A stretch of 64,000 nucleotides of DNA from Pseudomonadota bacterium (GTDB lineage Bacteria; Pseudomonadota; Alphaproteobacteria; Azospirillales; Azospirillaceae): positions 1 to 64,000 of the forward strand of contig JAFAFA010000036.1 of the NCBI GenBank assembly GCA_023423695.1, given 5' to 3'. Both the position numbers and the translations under genes were made by a program. Positions 8,393-18,571 of this stretch are shown here, one piece after another (the stretch's first letter is position 1; each line of letters opens with the position of its first letter). The notes under the pieces were generated by a model, which worked only from the letters and a program-made list of their open reading frames with translations, did not search any database and was not told the origin of the DNA.

Positions 8393-9166
8393 TCACCGCT
8401 CGACGAACGCCTTTTCGATCACAAACCCGCCGGGCTCGCCGTTGGTGCCCATGACGAAGCCGCGCTTCTCCATCATCGCGGTGGTCTCGGCCAGCATCGC
8501 CGGGCTGCCGCAGATCATCACGCGGTCCTTCTCGGCGTCCAGCTCCGGCAGGCCCAGATCGCTGTACAGCTTGCCGGTCTCCATCAGCGTGGTCAGGCGG
8601 CCCTGGTTGCGGAAGGGCTCGCGCGTCACGGTCGGGTAATACAGCAGCTTTTCCTTCACCTGCTCGCCGAAGAACTCGTTCTCCGGCAGGCTATGGTGGA
8701 TCAGGTCGTCATAGGCCAGCTCCGCCACGGTGCGGGTGCCGTGGGTCAGGATCACCCGGTCGAACTTCTCGTACATCTCCGGGTCCTTGATGATGCTGAG
8801 GAACGGCGCCAGACCGGTGCCGGTGCTCAGCAGATACAGGTTCCGCCCGGGAAGCAGGTTGTCGGTGATCAGCGTGCCGGTGGCCTTGCGGTTCACCAGC
8901 AGCGTGTCGCCTTCCTTCAGGTGCTGCAGGCGCGAGGTCAGCGGGCCGTCCTGCACCTTGATGCTGAAGAACTCCAGCGTCTCCTCGTAATGCGCGCTGA
9001 CCAGGCTGTAGGCGCGCAGCAGGGGCCGGCCTTCGACCTCCAGCCCGATCATGGTGAACTGCCCCGGCAGGAAGCGGAAGGACGGATCGCGCGTGGTGGT
9101 GAAGCTGAACAGCGTGTCGGTCCAGTGGTGAACGGTCAGCACGCGCTCTTTGATCAGATTGCTCAT
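8393..9166 (-). CDS. fpr: Ferredoxin--NADP+ reductase
   Basis: A flavoprotein moving electrons between NADPH and ferredoxin or flavodoxin. The 257-residue length is that of bacterial plant-type FPRs. FAD is bound through RAYSLVSAHY (51-60) and NADP through STGTGLAPF (114-122); the C-terminus ends IEKAFVER, typical of the subfamily. In Azospirillum-like bacteria such enzymes supply reductant for oxidative-stress defence and possibly nitrogen fixation, which is inference here. It has its own terminator at 8127-8160. Confidence 0.94.
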   Translation of the reverse strand: MSNLIKERVLTVHHWTDTLFSFTTTRDPSFRFLPGQFTMIGLEVEGRPLLRAYSLVSAHYEETLEFFSIKVQDGPLTSRLQHLKEGDTLLVNRKATGTLITDNLLPGRNLYLLSTGTGLAPFLSIIKDPEMYEKFDRVILTHGTRTVAELAYDDLIHHSLPENEFFGEQVKEKLLYYPTVTREPFRNQGRLTTLMETGKLYSDLGLPELDAEKDRVMICGSPAMLAETTAMMEKRGFVMGTNGEPGGFVIEKAFVER

Positions 9167-9418
9167 GGGGGCGTTCCAAAACCTGTCGAGGCAAAGCTCG
9201 GTTGGCGGTGTTCAAGCCGCAATGTTCAAACCATCGTCCGGGACGCTGCGTTCAGGTGGCCGGTGCGTGAACACGCAAGCGGAGCTGCCGCGACGCAACG
9301 GTCGAAACCTATCAACAAACCCGGTCGAAGGCCACGGATTTATACCAGTCAAATGACGGGCTTTCCGGCAAACAACACAAACTCCGCCGTACAACATTGA
9401 TCCCGGTCAATTGCCGCC

Positions 9419-10870
9419 TTATTCCGCGCTGGGCGGCGCGAACAGGTAGGGCGACAGCCCGCGCAGGTTCTCGTCGACGATAAGGCGATGATTCAACGGC
9501 GGAAACGCCCGTTGCGAACAGTCGAGCCGCGGACAGAGCCGGCAGTTCACCCCGATCGGCGTCGCCGCACTGGTGTTGGACAGGTCGAACCCGTCCGCAT
9601 AGGTGACCTGAGCCGCATGCTGGACGTCGCAGCCGAGAGCGACGGCGAATTGCTGCGGCGGGCTGCGGTGGCCGCCGCCGGCCTTCACCACCGTGCGGGC
9701 GATGGAGAAATAGGCGGTGCCGTCCGGCATCTCCGCCATCTGGCTGTGAATCTTGCCGGGCGTGCGGAAGGCGTCGTAGACGACCCAGCGCGGGCAGCCG
9801 CCGCCGAAACGGGCGAAATGGAAGCCGGCCCCGGAAAAGCGCTTGGACACGTTGCCGGCGCTATCCACCCGCATGAAGAAGAAGGGCACGCCCTTGGCTC
9901 CCGACCGGTGCAGGGTGGTCAGGCGATGGCAGACCTGTTCGAAGGACGCGTCGAAGCGCCGGCGCAGGATCTCGATGTCATAGCGGACCTGGGTCGCCGC
10001 CTCGTGGAAGCGGGCGTAGGGCATCAGCACCGCCGCGGCGAAATAGTTGGCCAGCCCGATGCGGGCCAGCCGCCGCGCCTCGTCGCCGGACAGGTTGGCG
10101 GCGTCGACGATGCCGTTCAGCAGGTCGCGGTGGCGCAGCAGGGCGATCTGGCAGGCCAGCTGGAAGGTGCGTCCCGACGGCGCCAGCATCTCCGACAGCA
10201 GGATGCGCCGGCTGTGACGGTCGAAGCGGCGCACGGCATAGCCCATCACCTCCGACGGCAGCAGGCGGACACGCACGCTGTGCTGGGTGTTCAGCCAGTC
10301 GACCAGCCCGCGGTAGAGGTCGCCGCGCTCCAGCTTGCCGTCCTGCCACAGGCCTTCGGCCGCCGCCTCCAGGTCGGGGAAATGGTTGGAATGGGTCTGG
10401 AACAGGTCGCGCACCTCGTCCTGCGGGAAGCCGGCGCTCTGCACCAGATGCAGCTTCTCGCGGTCGGCCACCCGCTCCGCCAGCGCCTGCAGGTCGTCGC
10501 GCGCGCCGCGGAAGCCACGGTAGAGCGCCACCACCGCCTGCCCCAGAGTCGGGGCCACCGCCGCCAGTTCGCGGAAATCCTGGTTCTTGATGTCGGAGCC
10601 GTCGAACAGCGGATCGGAGAACACCTCGCGCAGCCCCGCCACCAGCCGGCTTTCCTCGTCCTCGGCGAAGGCCTGCAGGTCGACGCCGAACTGGTGACCC
10701 AGCTTCAGCAGCAGCGGCACCGTGACCGGGCGCTGGTTGTGCTCGATCAGGTTCAGATAGCTGGGGGAGATGCCCAGTTGCTCCGCCATCTGGGCCTGGG
10801 TCAGGCCGTGGTCGCGGCGCAGGCGGCGGACCTTCGGACCCAGCATCGCCTTCTTTTCCATGGTCGCCAC
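9419..10870 (-). CDS. XRE-family regulator of the ScfR/RamB type (short-chain acyl-CoA regulator)
   Basis: A 483-residue transcription factor with an N-terminal HTH_3 domain (about 12-66, motif LTQAQMAEQLGISPSYLNLIE), an ImmA/IrrE-like central part and a C-terminal DUF2083-like domain ending in a cysteine-bearing region (CRLCPRLDCSQR). RamB and related proteins of this architecture sense acetyl- or propionyl-CoA status and control glyoxylate-bypass genes. Divergence from aceA makes the same role likely. A GTG start at 10870 is supported by GGAGG seven bases upstream; an ATG lies three codons further in. Confidence 0.88.
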   Translation of the reverse strand: MATMEKKAMLGPKVRRLRRDHGLTQAQMAEQLGISPSYLNLIEHNQRPVTVPLLLKLGHQFGVDLQAFAEDEESRLVAGLREVFSDPLFDGSDIKNQDFRELAAVAPTLGQAVVALYRGFRGARDDLQALAERVADREKLHLVQSAGFPQDEVRDLFQTHSNHFPDLEAAAEGLWQDGKLERGDLYRGLVDWLNTQHSVRVRLLPSEVMGYAVRRFDRHSRRILLSEMLAPSGRTFQLACQIALLRHRDLLNGIVDAANLSGDEARRLARIGLANYFAAAVLMPYARFHEAATQVRYDIEILRRRFDASFEQVCHRLTTLHRSGAKGVPFFFMRVDSAGNVSKRFSGAGFHFARFGGGCPRWVVYDAFRTPGKIHSQMAEMPDGTAYFSIARTVVKAGGGHRSPPQQFAVALGCDVQHAAQVTYADGFDLSNTSAATPIGVNCRLCPRLDCSQRAFPPLNHRLIVDENLRGLSPYLFAPPSAE

Positions 10871-10896
10871 GACAGGCCCTCCGACGGCTCTCTGAC

Positions 10897-10961
10897 TTTA
10901 CAAGATTTACGGATTTACAGGATTGTGAAAACGGCAGTTTACAAACGGACCTTTTTACAAA
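10897..10961. promoter_or_regulatory. Cluster of TTTACAA(A) boxes in the scfR-like/aceA divergent promoter
   Basis: The gap of about 300 bp between the regulator and aceA holds repeated TTTACA words at 10897, 10914, 10938 and 10954. Two are full TTTACAAAC boxes 16 bp apart (10938 and 10954). TTTACAAA is close to the RamB-type TTTGCAAA half-site described in actinobacteria. They are likely operators for the divergent regulator (autoregulation plus aceA control); this is inference. The rest of the gap to 11175 shows only an AAGGAA ribosome site before aceA. Confidence 0.5.
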
Positions 10962-11175
10962 CAAGGGCTTATTGCAACGCACTCAAGGCAGGTTTAACTC
11001 TTGATCCACGGCCGCGCTGTAAAGCGCAAGCGGCCCCGAAGACGGAAAGGTGCAGTTGACTACGGCGGGAGGAAACGCCGCTGCACATCAGCCGCAGGGA
11101 CCGACAAAAGGCCCGCCCCGAGACCCAAGTTCCGCCCCGATCAACCGGGCGTACCGGACATAAGGAACCTGACCC

Positions 11176-12453
<1,278 letters not shown>

Positions 12454-12537
12454 TCGCAGGTTCCGATCATCGGGATTGGTCCGTGATCCGGTGTGCGAGC
12501 CGGATCTTTTCGAACGGCTGATGCTTTGACTTGCCGA

Positions 12538-12570
12538 CGGCCGGGGGCCTTCCCCCCGGCCGCTTTTTTT
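12538..12570 (+). terminator. Rho-independent terminator of aceA
   Basis: A strong stem (CGGCCGGGGG / CCCCCGGCCG) is followed by seven T residues, 85 bp after the aceA stop. Confidence 0.92.
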
Positions 12571-13037
12571 GTGCCCGGACGGTTTTGAAGCGGTTCATTC
12601 GGGATAAGCCGTCGGTAAAGCCACGCCCCCATGGTATGGCAGACCTGCGCCGTATCAACCGGTGGTACGGCCCGGCTAGGCCGAAAGTCTTGAACAGGGC
12701 TGGAAAATAGCGCCAAATCCCTTGTCGGAGCGCGGATCCGTGAGAGCACCGCCTTGGGTGCGGCGCGGAATCCGTTGTTGACTTGGCACCGCATCGGGAC
12801 CAATTAAGTCCGCATGCTGAAAACAAACCGATCCGGGACGTAAAGGTCCCACACGCCGGCACCCCGAGCTCGGGCCACCGGCGGGCGGAACTGGCCGCCG
12901 CGCATTCCCTTGCGCGGCGATGACCGTTTCCCGACCGCCTTCCCGCTCCGGCGGGACCCCGGCGGGTTCTCCCCTGGCCGCCGTGCCATCGGAGATGCTC
13001 CGGCGTTTTTGGTGAAACGATGAAAGGACAAGACAGT
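12571..13037. other. 467-bp gap upstream of the DJ-1-like gene
   Basis: No convincing gene on either strand. A TTGACT at 12777 followed 18 bases later by AATTAA is a possible weak promoter for the DJ-1-like gene. The remainder is GC-rich without clear structure. Confidence 0.4.
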
Positions 13038-13601
13038 ATGGATCAATCGCTCGCAGGAAAGTCCATCGCCATCCTCGTCTCCAACGGCTTCGAAGAAGCG
13101 GAGATGACCGAGCCGCAACGCGCCCTGATCAAGACCGGCGCCACGCTGCGTACCATCTCGACCGAGACGGGTCTGGTCAACGGCTGGCACGGCAAGTCCT
13201 GGGGCCATTACTTCCCGGTGGACAAGCATCTGAGCGAGGCGCTGGGCGCCGACTTCGACATGCTGCTGCTGCCGGGCGGTGAGCGCAGCGTGGCGAAGCT
13301 GCAGCAGTCGGCCCACACCCGCCGCATCGTCGGCCATTTCCTGGATGCCGGCAAGCCGATCGCCGCCATCGACCAGGGCATTCAGCTGCTCGCCATCCCC
13401 GGCAAGCTGCGCGGTCGCCTGCTGGCCGCTCCGGAAGCCTACCGCGCCGACCTGACCGCCGCCGGCGGCCGGATCAGCGACGAGGCTCTGGTCGTCGACG
13501 ACATCACGGTCTCGGCGCTGGGCCAGGATCAGCTGAACGAGTTCGTCGAAGCCGTGGTGAAGCTGTTCACCGAGCTGGGATCCGTTCGCAAGGCCGCCTG
13601 A
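13038..13601 (+). CDS. DJ-1/PfpI-family protein lacking the nucleophilic cysteine
   Basis: A 187-residue single-domain protein with the DJ-1/PfpI fold signature: an early ILVSNGFEEAEM (conserved Glu20) and LLLPGG (77-81 region). In place of the nucleophile elbow A-x-C-H-G it reads AAIDQGIQLLA (109-119), so the cysteine is Asp112 and the following histidine is Gln113. Protease, glyoxalase or deglycase chemistry of the usual kind is therefore not expected; it may bind a ligand, act as a chaperone or use another residue. The ATG at 13038 fits family length better than the one at 13020. Confidence 0.85.
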   Translation: MDQSLAGKSIAILVSNGFEEAEMTEPQRALIKTGATLRTISTETGLVNGWHGKSWGHYFPVDKHLSEALGADFDMLLLPGGERSVAKLQQSAHTRRIVGHFLDAGKPIAAIDQGIQLLAIPGKLRGRLLAAPEAYRADLTAAGGRISDEALVVDDITVSALGQDQLNEFVEAVVKLFTELGSVRKAA

Positions 13602-13621
13602 TCTCCATCCTCAGCCGGTCA

Positions 13622-13666
13622 CGAAACGGCCGCCGCACCATCCGGGTGCGGCGGCCGTTTCGTTTT
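13622..13666 (+). terminator. Terminator after the DJ-1-like gene
   Basis: A near-perfect 18-bp stem (CGAAACGGCCGCCGCACC against its complement) with a 4-base loop, followed by TTTT, 20 bp after the stop codon. The A-rich start of the stem could make it work in both directions. Confidence 0.92.
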
Positions 13667-13839
13667 CGGGCCGGTTCTTTCCCGGACTGTGACCATTGCC
13701 TGCCCCCGGCAATCTCCGACCAATCCGCTCACCTTCCGCGTTGATAATTTTAAACGTTCGGATTAGTAAGGTTGAGGGTCGAACAATACCTTCGGGCGGG
13801 ATGATGTCCTGCCGGGTGGCTTGGTGGGGTGCAGGCAAA

Positions 13840-15537
13840 ATGGCTAAAATTCGTGCATTCGGGCGCCTCACCATCCGCGCCAAAATCATCGTCGCCGTGC
13901 TGGGCACCGTGGTGATGGCCGGCGCCTTCGGTCTGTTCACGCTCAGCCGGCTGGAAATCCTAAACAATGCTGCGGAAACCATGCGCAGCCGGTCGCTGCC
14001 GGCGACCCAGCTGGCCGGTCAACTGACCTCCGCCGCCCAGAGTCATCGCATCGCCGAAGCCGCCTATGCGCTCGCCACCAACGAGATGCAGGTGAACCAG
14101 GCGGAAAAGGGATGGGCCGACGCGGTGGCCGAGGTCACGGCCCGCCGTCAGGCCGCCGGTGCCCGCTTCACCGCCGGGGAAGGGGCGGCGCGGCTGACGG
14201 CGTTCGACGAAGCCTGGACCGCCTATGCCGCCGCCGCCGACCGGGTGCGCGGACAGGCCCGCGACGGCAATGCCCAATCCGCCGTCAGCGTCTTCAAGCG
14301 CCCCAGCGCCGTCGCCTTCGCCCGCGTGCAGGAGGCATTGGACGCGCTGGTCGACGGCACCATGGCCGATGCCGGCGCCGTCGCCGACCAGGGGGCGGCG
14401 GTCTACCGCAGCGCCCACGGCATGGTGCTGGGCGGGGTGACGCTCTGCACCCTGCTGGCGCTGGGATTCGGCGTCGTGCTGGTGCGCGGCATCTCCCGCC
14501 CGATCCTCGACGTGGCGAGCGCGCTGGAGCGGCTGGCCGCCCGCGACTTCTCCGCCAGTTTCGAGGAAGGCCGCCGCGACGAGATCGGCCGCATGGCGAC
14601 CGCCGCCCGCGTCTTCCGGGACACCATGCTCGACACCGAACGCCTGCAGCAGGAGCAGGAGCGGCTGAAGACCGCCGCCGCCGAGGAGCGCCGCCGCGAA
14701 CTGCGCACTCTCGCCGACGGCTTCGAGGCGACGGTCAAGCGGCTGGTCGAAGCGCTGTCGGCCTCCACCGCCGAGATGGCCGCCGCCTCCACCGCGATGG
14801 CGGAGGGTGCGGCGGAGACCGCGCGCCATTCCGACGCCGTGTCGTCCGCCGCCGGCCGCGCCTCGGCCAATGTCGACAGCGTCGCCGCCGCCACCGCCGA
14901 GCTGTCGGCCAGCTTCGCCGGCATCGCCAGTCTGGTCGCCGATTCCGCCGGCATCGCCGCTGATGCCACCCGCGACGCCGAACGCAGCACCGCGGTGATG
15001 GGCAGCCTCGCCGAAGCGGCGGAGGAGATCGGCAAGGTGGTGGACATGATTTCCGGCATCGCCGGCCAGACCAACCTGCTGGCGCTGAACGCCACCATCG
15101 AAGCGGCCCGCGCCGGGGAAGCCGGCAAGGGCTTTGCCGTCGTCGCCAGCGAGGTCAAGCAGCTCGCCGGCCAGACGGCGAAGGCCACCGCCGAGATCCA
15201 GGCGCGCATCGCCGAGATCCAGACCGCGTCCGGCACCGCGGTCGACACCATCGGCGCCGTCACCCGCACCATCACCCGCATCAACGAGATCGCCGCCGAG
15301 GTCGCCGCCGCGGTGGAGCAGCAGTCCGCCGCCGTGGGCGAGATCGCCGCCAACATCCAGGACGCCGCCGACGGCACCCGCACCGTCTCCGACAACATCG
15401 CCGCCGTCACCGCCGCCGCAGCATCCGCCGAACAGGCCAGCGGTGTGATGGTGCGCTCGGTGGATACGGTGACGGACGACGCCGGGCGGATGCGGCAGGA
15501 GGTGGATGGCTTCCTGGGAGCGTTGCGGGCGTCGTAG
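13840..15537 (+). CDS. Methyl-accepting chemotaxis protein
   Basis: A 565-residue chemoreceptor: membrane segment 1 (about 14-34), a periplasmic four-helix-type sensing region (35-190), membrane segment 2 (about 190-212), HAMP (212-265) and a cytoplasmic signalling domain with the conserved hairpin tip (IAGQTNLLALNATIEAARAG). No ligand can be assigned. The ATG at 13840 directly precedes the basic, then hydrophobic, N-terminus; an upstream in-frame ATG at 13696 would add 48 residues that look non-coding. It stands alone, without che genes. Confidence 0.92.
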   Translation: MAKIRAFGRLTIRAKIIVAVLGTVVMAGAFGLFTLSRLEILNNAAETMRSRSLPATQLAGQLTSAAQSHRIAEAAYALATNEMQVNQAEKGWADAVAEVTARRQAAGARFTAGEGAARLTAFDEAWTAYAAAADRVRGQARDGNAQSAVSVFKRPSAVAFARVQEALDALVDGTMADAGAVADQGAAVYRSAHGMVLGGVTLCTLLALGFGVVLVRGISRPILDVASALERLAARDFSASFEEGRRDEIGRMATAARVFRDTMLDTERLQQEQERLKTAAAEERRRELRTLADGFEATVKRLVEALSASTAEMAAASTAMAEGAAETARHSDAVSSAAGRASANVDSVAAATAELSASFAGIASLVADSAGIAADATRDAERSTAVMGSLAEAAEEIGKVVDMISGIAGQTNLLALNATIEAARAGEAGKGFAVVASEVKQLAGQTAKATAEIQARIAEIQTASGTAVDTIGAVTRTITRINEIAAEVAAAVEQQSAAVGEIAANIQDAADGTRTVSDNIAAVTAAAASAEQASGVMVRSVDTVTDDAGRMRQEVDGFLGALRAS

Positions 15538-15550
15538 GAGGCTAGCCTTG

Positions 15551-15658
15551 TCCCCTCCCCATCCCTCCCCGGCCTTTGGCGGGAGAGGGGGCAGGAGCTT
15601 TGCAGGAGTGCAGCGGAGTTCCCTCTCCCGCAGAGCGGGGGAGGGTCAGGGAGGGGGC
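15551..15658. repeat. Composite intergenic palindrome, family A, copy 2
   Basis: Inverted ends CCCCCTCCC-type with two CTCTCCCGC-type hairpins, lying between the convergent chemoreceptor and tyrC genes. It may act as the shared bidirectional transcription end. Confidence 0.7.
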
Positions 15659-15671
15659 AAACGCCTCAGAA

Positions 15672-16580
15672 CTACGCCTGCTTGGCGTCGATGATCCCCC
15701 GACGGACCGCCCGCGTCTTGGTGAAGTGGTCCTGCAACTGCTCTCCCTCGCCCCAACGGATGGCACGCTGCAGCGCCGTCAAATCCTCCGTGAAGCGCTG
15801 GAGAATTTCCAGCACCGCCTCGCGGTTGTTCAGGAACACGTCGCGCCACATCACCGGATCGCTGGCGGCGATGCGGGTGAAGTCGCGGAAGCCGCCGGCG
15901 GAGAACTTGATGACCTCGGACTTGGTGTCCTCCTCCAGGTCGGACGCGGTGCCGACGATGGTGTAGGCGATCAGGTGCGGCAGGTGCGAGGTGATGGCCA
16001 GCACGCGGTCGTGGTGGCTCGCCTCCATGACCTCCACGGTGGAGCCGACGCGGCGCCACATCTCCGTCACCCGCGCCAGCGCATGGCGGTCGGCGCCGGT
16101 CGCCGGGGTCAGGATGCACCAGCGGCCCTGGAACAGGGTGGCGAAGCCGGCCTCGGGACCGGAATGCTCGGTGCCCGCCACCGGATGGCCGGGGATCAGG
16201 TGGACGCCGTCGGGCAGATGCGGCCCGATGTCGCGCAGAGTCGCCTGCTTGACCGAGCCGACGTCGGTGACGATGGTGCCGCGTTTCAGCAGCGGCCCGA
16301 TGGCCTCGCCCACCGTGGCGAAGCTGCCGACCGGGGTGGCCAGCACCACCAGATCGGCGCCGGCCAGCGCGGCCGCCAGGTCGGTGGTGGCCTCCGCCAC
16401 GATGCCCAGTTCCAGCGCCTTGGCGCAGGCCTCGGCACTGCGGTCGGCGCAGACCACCTGCCGCGCGACCCCATATTCCGCCAGCGCCCGCGCCAGGGAG
16501 GAGCCGATCAGACCGATGCCGACGATGGCGACACGGTCGAACAGGGGACCAGAGGCGGAAGCGGTATCGGTGGTGACCAT
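15672..16580 (-). CDS. tyrC: Prephenate/arogenate dehydrogenase
   Basis: Oxidative decarboxylation of prephenate (or arogenate) in tyrosine synthesis. The 302-residue protein has an N-terminal NAD(P) motif VGIGLIGSSLA (20-30), the substrate-side HPVAGTEHSG block with its catalytic histidine, and the helical C-terminal dimer domain (SHLPHLIAY, FSAGGFRDFTRIA) typical of TyrA-like dehydrogenases. Alphaproteobacterial homologues are often cyclohexadienyl dehydrogenases, so NAD/NADP and prephenate/arogenate preference is open. No chorismate mutase domain is present. Confidence 0.93.
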   Translation of the reverse strand: MVTTDTASASGPLFDRVAIVGIGLIGSSLARALAEYGVARQVVCADRSAEACAKALELGIVAEATTDLAAALAGADLVVLATPVGSFATVGEAIGPLLKRGTIVTDVGSVKQATLRDIGPHLPDGVHLIPGHPVAGTEHSGPEAGFATLFQGRWCILTPATGADRHALARVTEMWRRVGSTVEVMEASHHDRVLAITSHLPHLIAYTIVGTASDLEEDTKSEVIKFSAGGFRDFTRIAASDPVMWRDVFLNNREAVLEILQRFTEDLTALQRAIRWGEGEQLQDHFTKTRAVRRGIIDAKQA

Positions 16581-16705
16581 GACGCGGGGTGTCCCGAAAA
16601 AGGCGTGGACGGCAGGGTAGGCAAGGGAAAAACCGTCCCGTTTAAACCACCTCAGGCCCGTCGGACCAAGCGATACTTTGATCCGACACTAGGATCATGG
16701 CCCCC

Positions 16706-17617
16706 TCAAGCGTCCTTCCGCGTCATCTCCGCCCGGAGCGCTTCGGCCAGGCGCTGGAAGGTTTCCTTCCGGCCGGAGGTGCGGCGCCAGGCCAGCGCGA
16801 TGCGGCGGCCGGGGCGGTCGCCGGCCAGCGGGCGCACCGCCAGATCGAGCCCGCGCAGGATGCCCGAATCGACCGCCATCTGCGGCAGCAGCGTCACCCC
16901 CAGCCCGTTCGCCACCATCTGCACCAGCGTGTGCAGGCTGGTGCCCTGGAAGGCGGCGTTGTGCGGCGTGGCATCCAGCGCGCAGGCGGCGATGGCGTGG
17001 TCGCGCAGGCAGTGCCCGTCCTCCAGCAGCAGCAGATCCTCCGACGGAACCGTGACGGGCTGCGCCGGGTCGGTTCCGCTCAGCCGGTGGCCGGTGGGGC
17101 AGACGAAGGAGAAGCGGTCCTCCGCGATGTCCTCGGTCTCCAGGTCGCCCATCGGATAGGGCAAGGCCAGCAGCGCGGCGTCCAGCTTGCCGGCGTTCAG
17201 CTGGCCGAGCAGGCGGGCGGTCTGGTCCTCGCGCAGGTACAGGCGCAGGCGCGGGAAGGTCTCGCGCAACGCCGGCATCACGCGGGGGATCAGGAAGGGA
17301 CCGATGGTCGGGATCACCCCCAGATGCAGGGCGCCCGACATCGGGTCGGCGGCCGACCGGGTGATGTCCACCAGCTCCTCCGCCCCCTTCAGCAGCTGGC
17401 GCGCCCGTTCCGCGATCTCGCGGCCGAGGGGGGTCGGCAGCACCGAACGGCGCGTGCGCTCCACCAGCGTGGCGCCCAGCAGGTCTTCCAGTTCCTGCAG
17501 GCCGGCGCTGAGCGTGGATTGGCTGACGAGACAAGCCTCCGCCGCCTGCCCGAAATGGCAGCGGTCGACGACGGCGACGAGATAGCGGAGCTGGCGCAGG
17601 GTGGGGAGTGGCTTCAT
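16706..17617 (-). CDS. oxyR: LysR-family peroxide sensor OxyR
   Basis: A 303-residue LysR regulator with an N-terminal winged helix-turn-helix (residues 5-64) and an effector domain holding the redox pair Cys203 and Cys212 (GHCLRDHAIAAC), spaced nine residues apart as in E. coli OxyR Cys199/Cys208. Oxidation to the disulfide would switch on antioxidant genes. It is divergent from ahpC, the classic target, with a possible operator at 17631-17645 close to its own start, so autoregulation is likely. Confidence 0.95.
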   Translation of the reverse strand: MKPLPTLRQLRYLVAVVDRCHFGQAAEACLVSQSTLSAGLQELEDLLGATLVERTRRSVLPTPLGREIAERARQLLKGAEELVDITRSAADPMSGALHLGVIPTIGPFLIPRVMPALRETFPRLRLYLREDQTARLLGQLNAGKLDAALLALPYPMGDLETEDIAEDRFSFVCPTGHRLSGTDPAQPVTVPSEDLLLLEDGHCLRDHAIAACALDATPHNAAFQGTSLHTLVQMVANGLGVTLLPQMAVDSGILRGLDLAVRPLAGDRPGRRIALAWRRTSGRKETFQRLAEALRAEMTRKDA

Positions 17618-17630
17618 GCCGGAATATGTA

Positions 17631-17645
17631 ATCGGATTTATCGAT
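17631..17645. promoter_or_regulatory. Possible OxyR half-operator, ATCG-N7-CGAT
   Basis: ATCGGATTTATCGAT fits the LysR T-N11-A style palindrome and resembles the ATAG-N7-CTAT unit of OxyR sites. It lies 14 bp upstream of the oxyR start in the 235-bp gap to ahpC. An AT-rich stretch to about 17700 follows and should contain the ahpC promoter. Confidence 0.4.
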
Positions 17646-17852
17646 CAGTTCAATTGGTATTTTCTACTTCTCTTGATCACAGATTTCCCGTATTCCTCCT
17701 CGGGTCAACGGGACACGGAACGACGCCGCGTCCCCGGCCACACGGCAGGCCCCCTTGTTCGACCCGGTGCGCAGCACTAAGTCGGGCATGTCACGGCCAC
17801 CGGCCGGGGATCGAGGCGACAACCAAATCATCGCATCCATCGGAGAACACAA

Positions 17853-18416
17853 ATGTCCTTGATCAACAGCGAGATTAAGCCCTTCAAGGCGACCGCGTAC
17901 AAGAACGGCAAGTTCATCGACGTGACCGACGCCGACCTGAAGGGCAAGTGGTCGGTCGTGTTCTTCTATCCGGCCGACTTCACCTTCGTCTGCCCGACGG
18001 AGCTGGAAGACCTGGCCGACAACTACGCCGAATTCCAGAAGCTGGGCGTCGAGATCTTCAGCGTCTCGACCGACACCCACTTCTGCCACAAGGCTTGGCA
18101 CGACACCTCGCCGGCCATCGGCAAGATCGGCTACACCATGATCGGTGACCCGACGCTGGCCATCAGCCGCAACTTCGAGGTCCTGATCGAGGAAGTCGGC
18201 CTGGCCGACCGCGGCACCTTCGTCGTCGATCCGGACGGCAAGATCCAGATCGTCGAGATCACCGCCGGCGGCGTCGGCCGCGACGCCAAGGAGCTGCTGC
18301 GCAAGGTCAAGGCCGCCCAGTACGTCGCCGCCCACCCGGGCGAGGTCTGCCCGGCCAAGTGGCAGGAAGGCGAGAAGACCCTCGCTCCGTCGCTCGACCT
18401 CGTCGGCAAGATCTAA
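17853..18416 (+). CDS. ahpC: Alkyl hydroperoxide reductase subunit C (typical 2-Cys peroxiredoxin)
   Basis: Reduces hydrogen peroxide and organic peroxides. The 187-residue protein matches AhpC length. The peroxidatic Cys47 is in FTFVCPTE and the resolving Cys166 in GEVCPAKW. A GGAGA ribosome site sits before the ATG. It is divergent from oxyR and followed by ahpF 420 bp downstream, which recycles it. A hairpin after the stop may limit read-through into ahpF. Confidence 0.98.
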   Translation: MSLINSEIKPFKATAYKNGKFIDVTDADLKGKWSVVFFYPADFTFVCPTELEDLADNYAEFQKLGVEIFSVSTDTHFCHKAWHDTSPAIGKIGYTMIGDPTLAISRNFEVLIEEVGLADRGTFVVDPDGKIQIVEITAGGVGRDAKELLRKVKAAQYVAAHPGEVCPAKWQEGEKTLAPSLDLVGKI

Positions 18417-18444
18417 GGTTTCCCCGTAAGGAAACTTTCGGATC

Positions 18445-18469
18445 GGGGGGCCGGTTCCGGCCGGCCCCC
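18445..18469 (+). terminator. GC hairpin after ahpC
   Basis: GGGGCCGG / CCGGCCCC stem with a 6-base loop, 29 bp past the ahpC stop, without a T tract. It may attenuate transcription towards ahpF or protect the ahpC mRNA 3' end, giving more AhpC than AhpF. Confidence 0.45.
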
Positions 18470-18571
18470 ACCCCGCCGCCACGGCGGGTGTTGATTCCAG
18501 TACCCTTGCCGGTCGGAAAGGCCGCAGGGCGGTTTCCACGGGCCGGCCTCGACGCCTCCCGTGACAGGGTT

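Noticed and set aside
8177..9400. Long plus-strand reading frame of about 400 codons opposite fpr
   Set aside because: It lies antisense to fpr, runs through a family A repeat and has Gln/His/Ala-rich composition typical of antisense frames in GC-rich DNA; many similar frames oppose other real genes.
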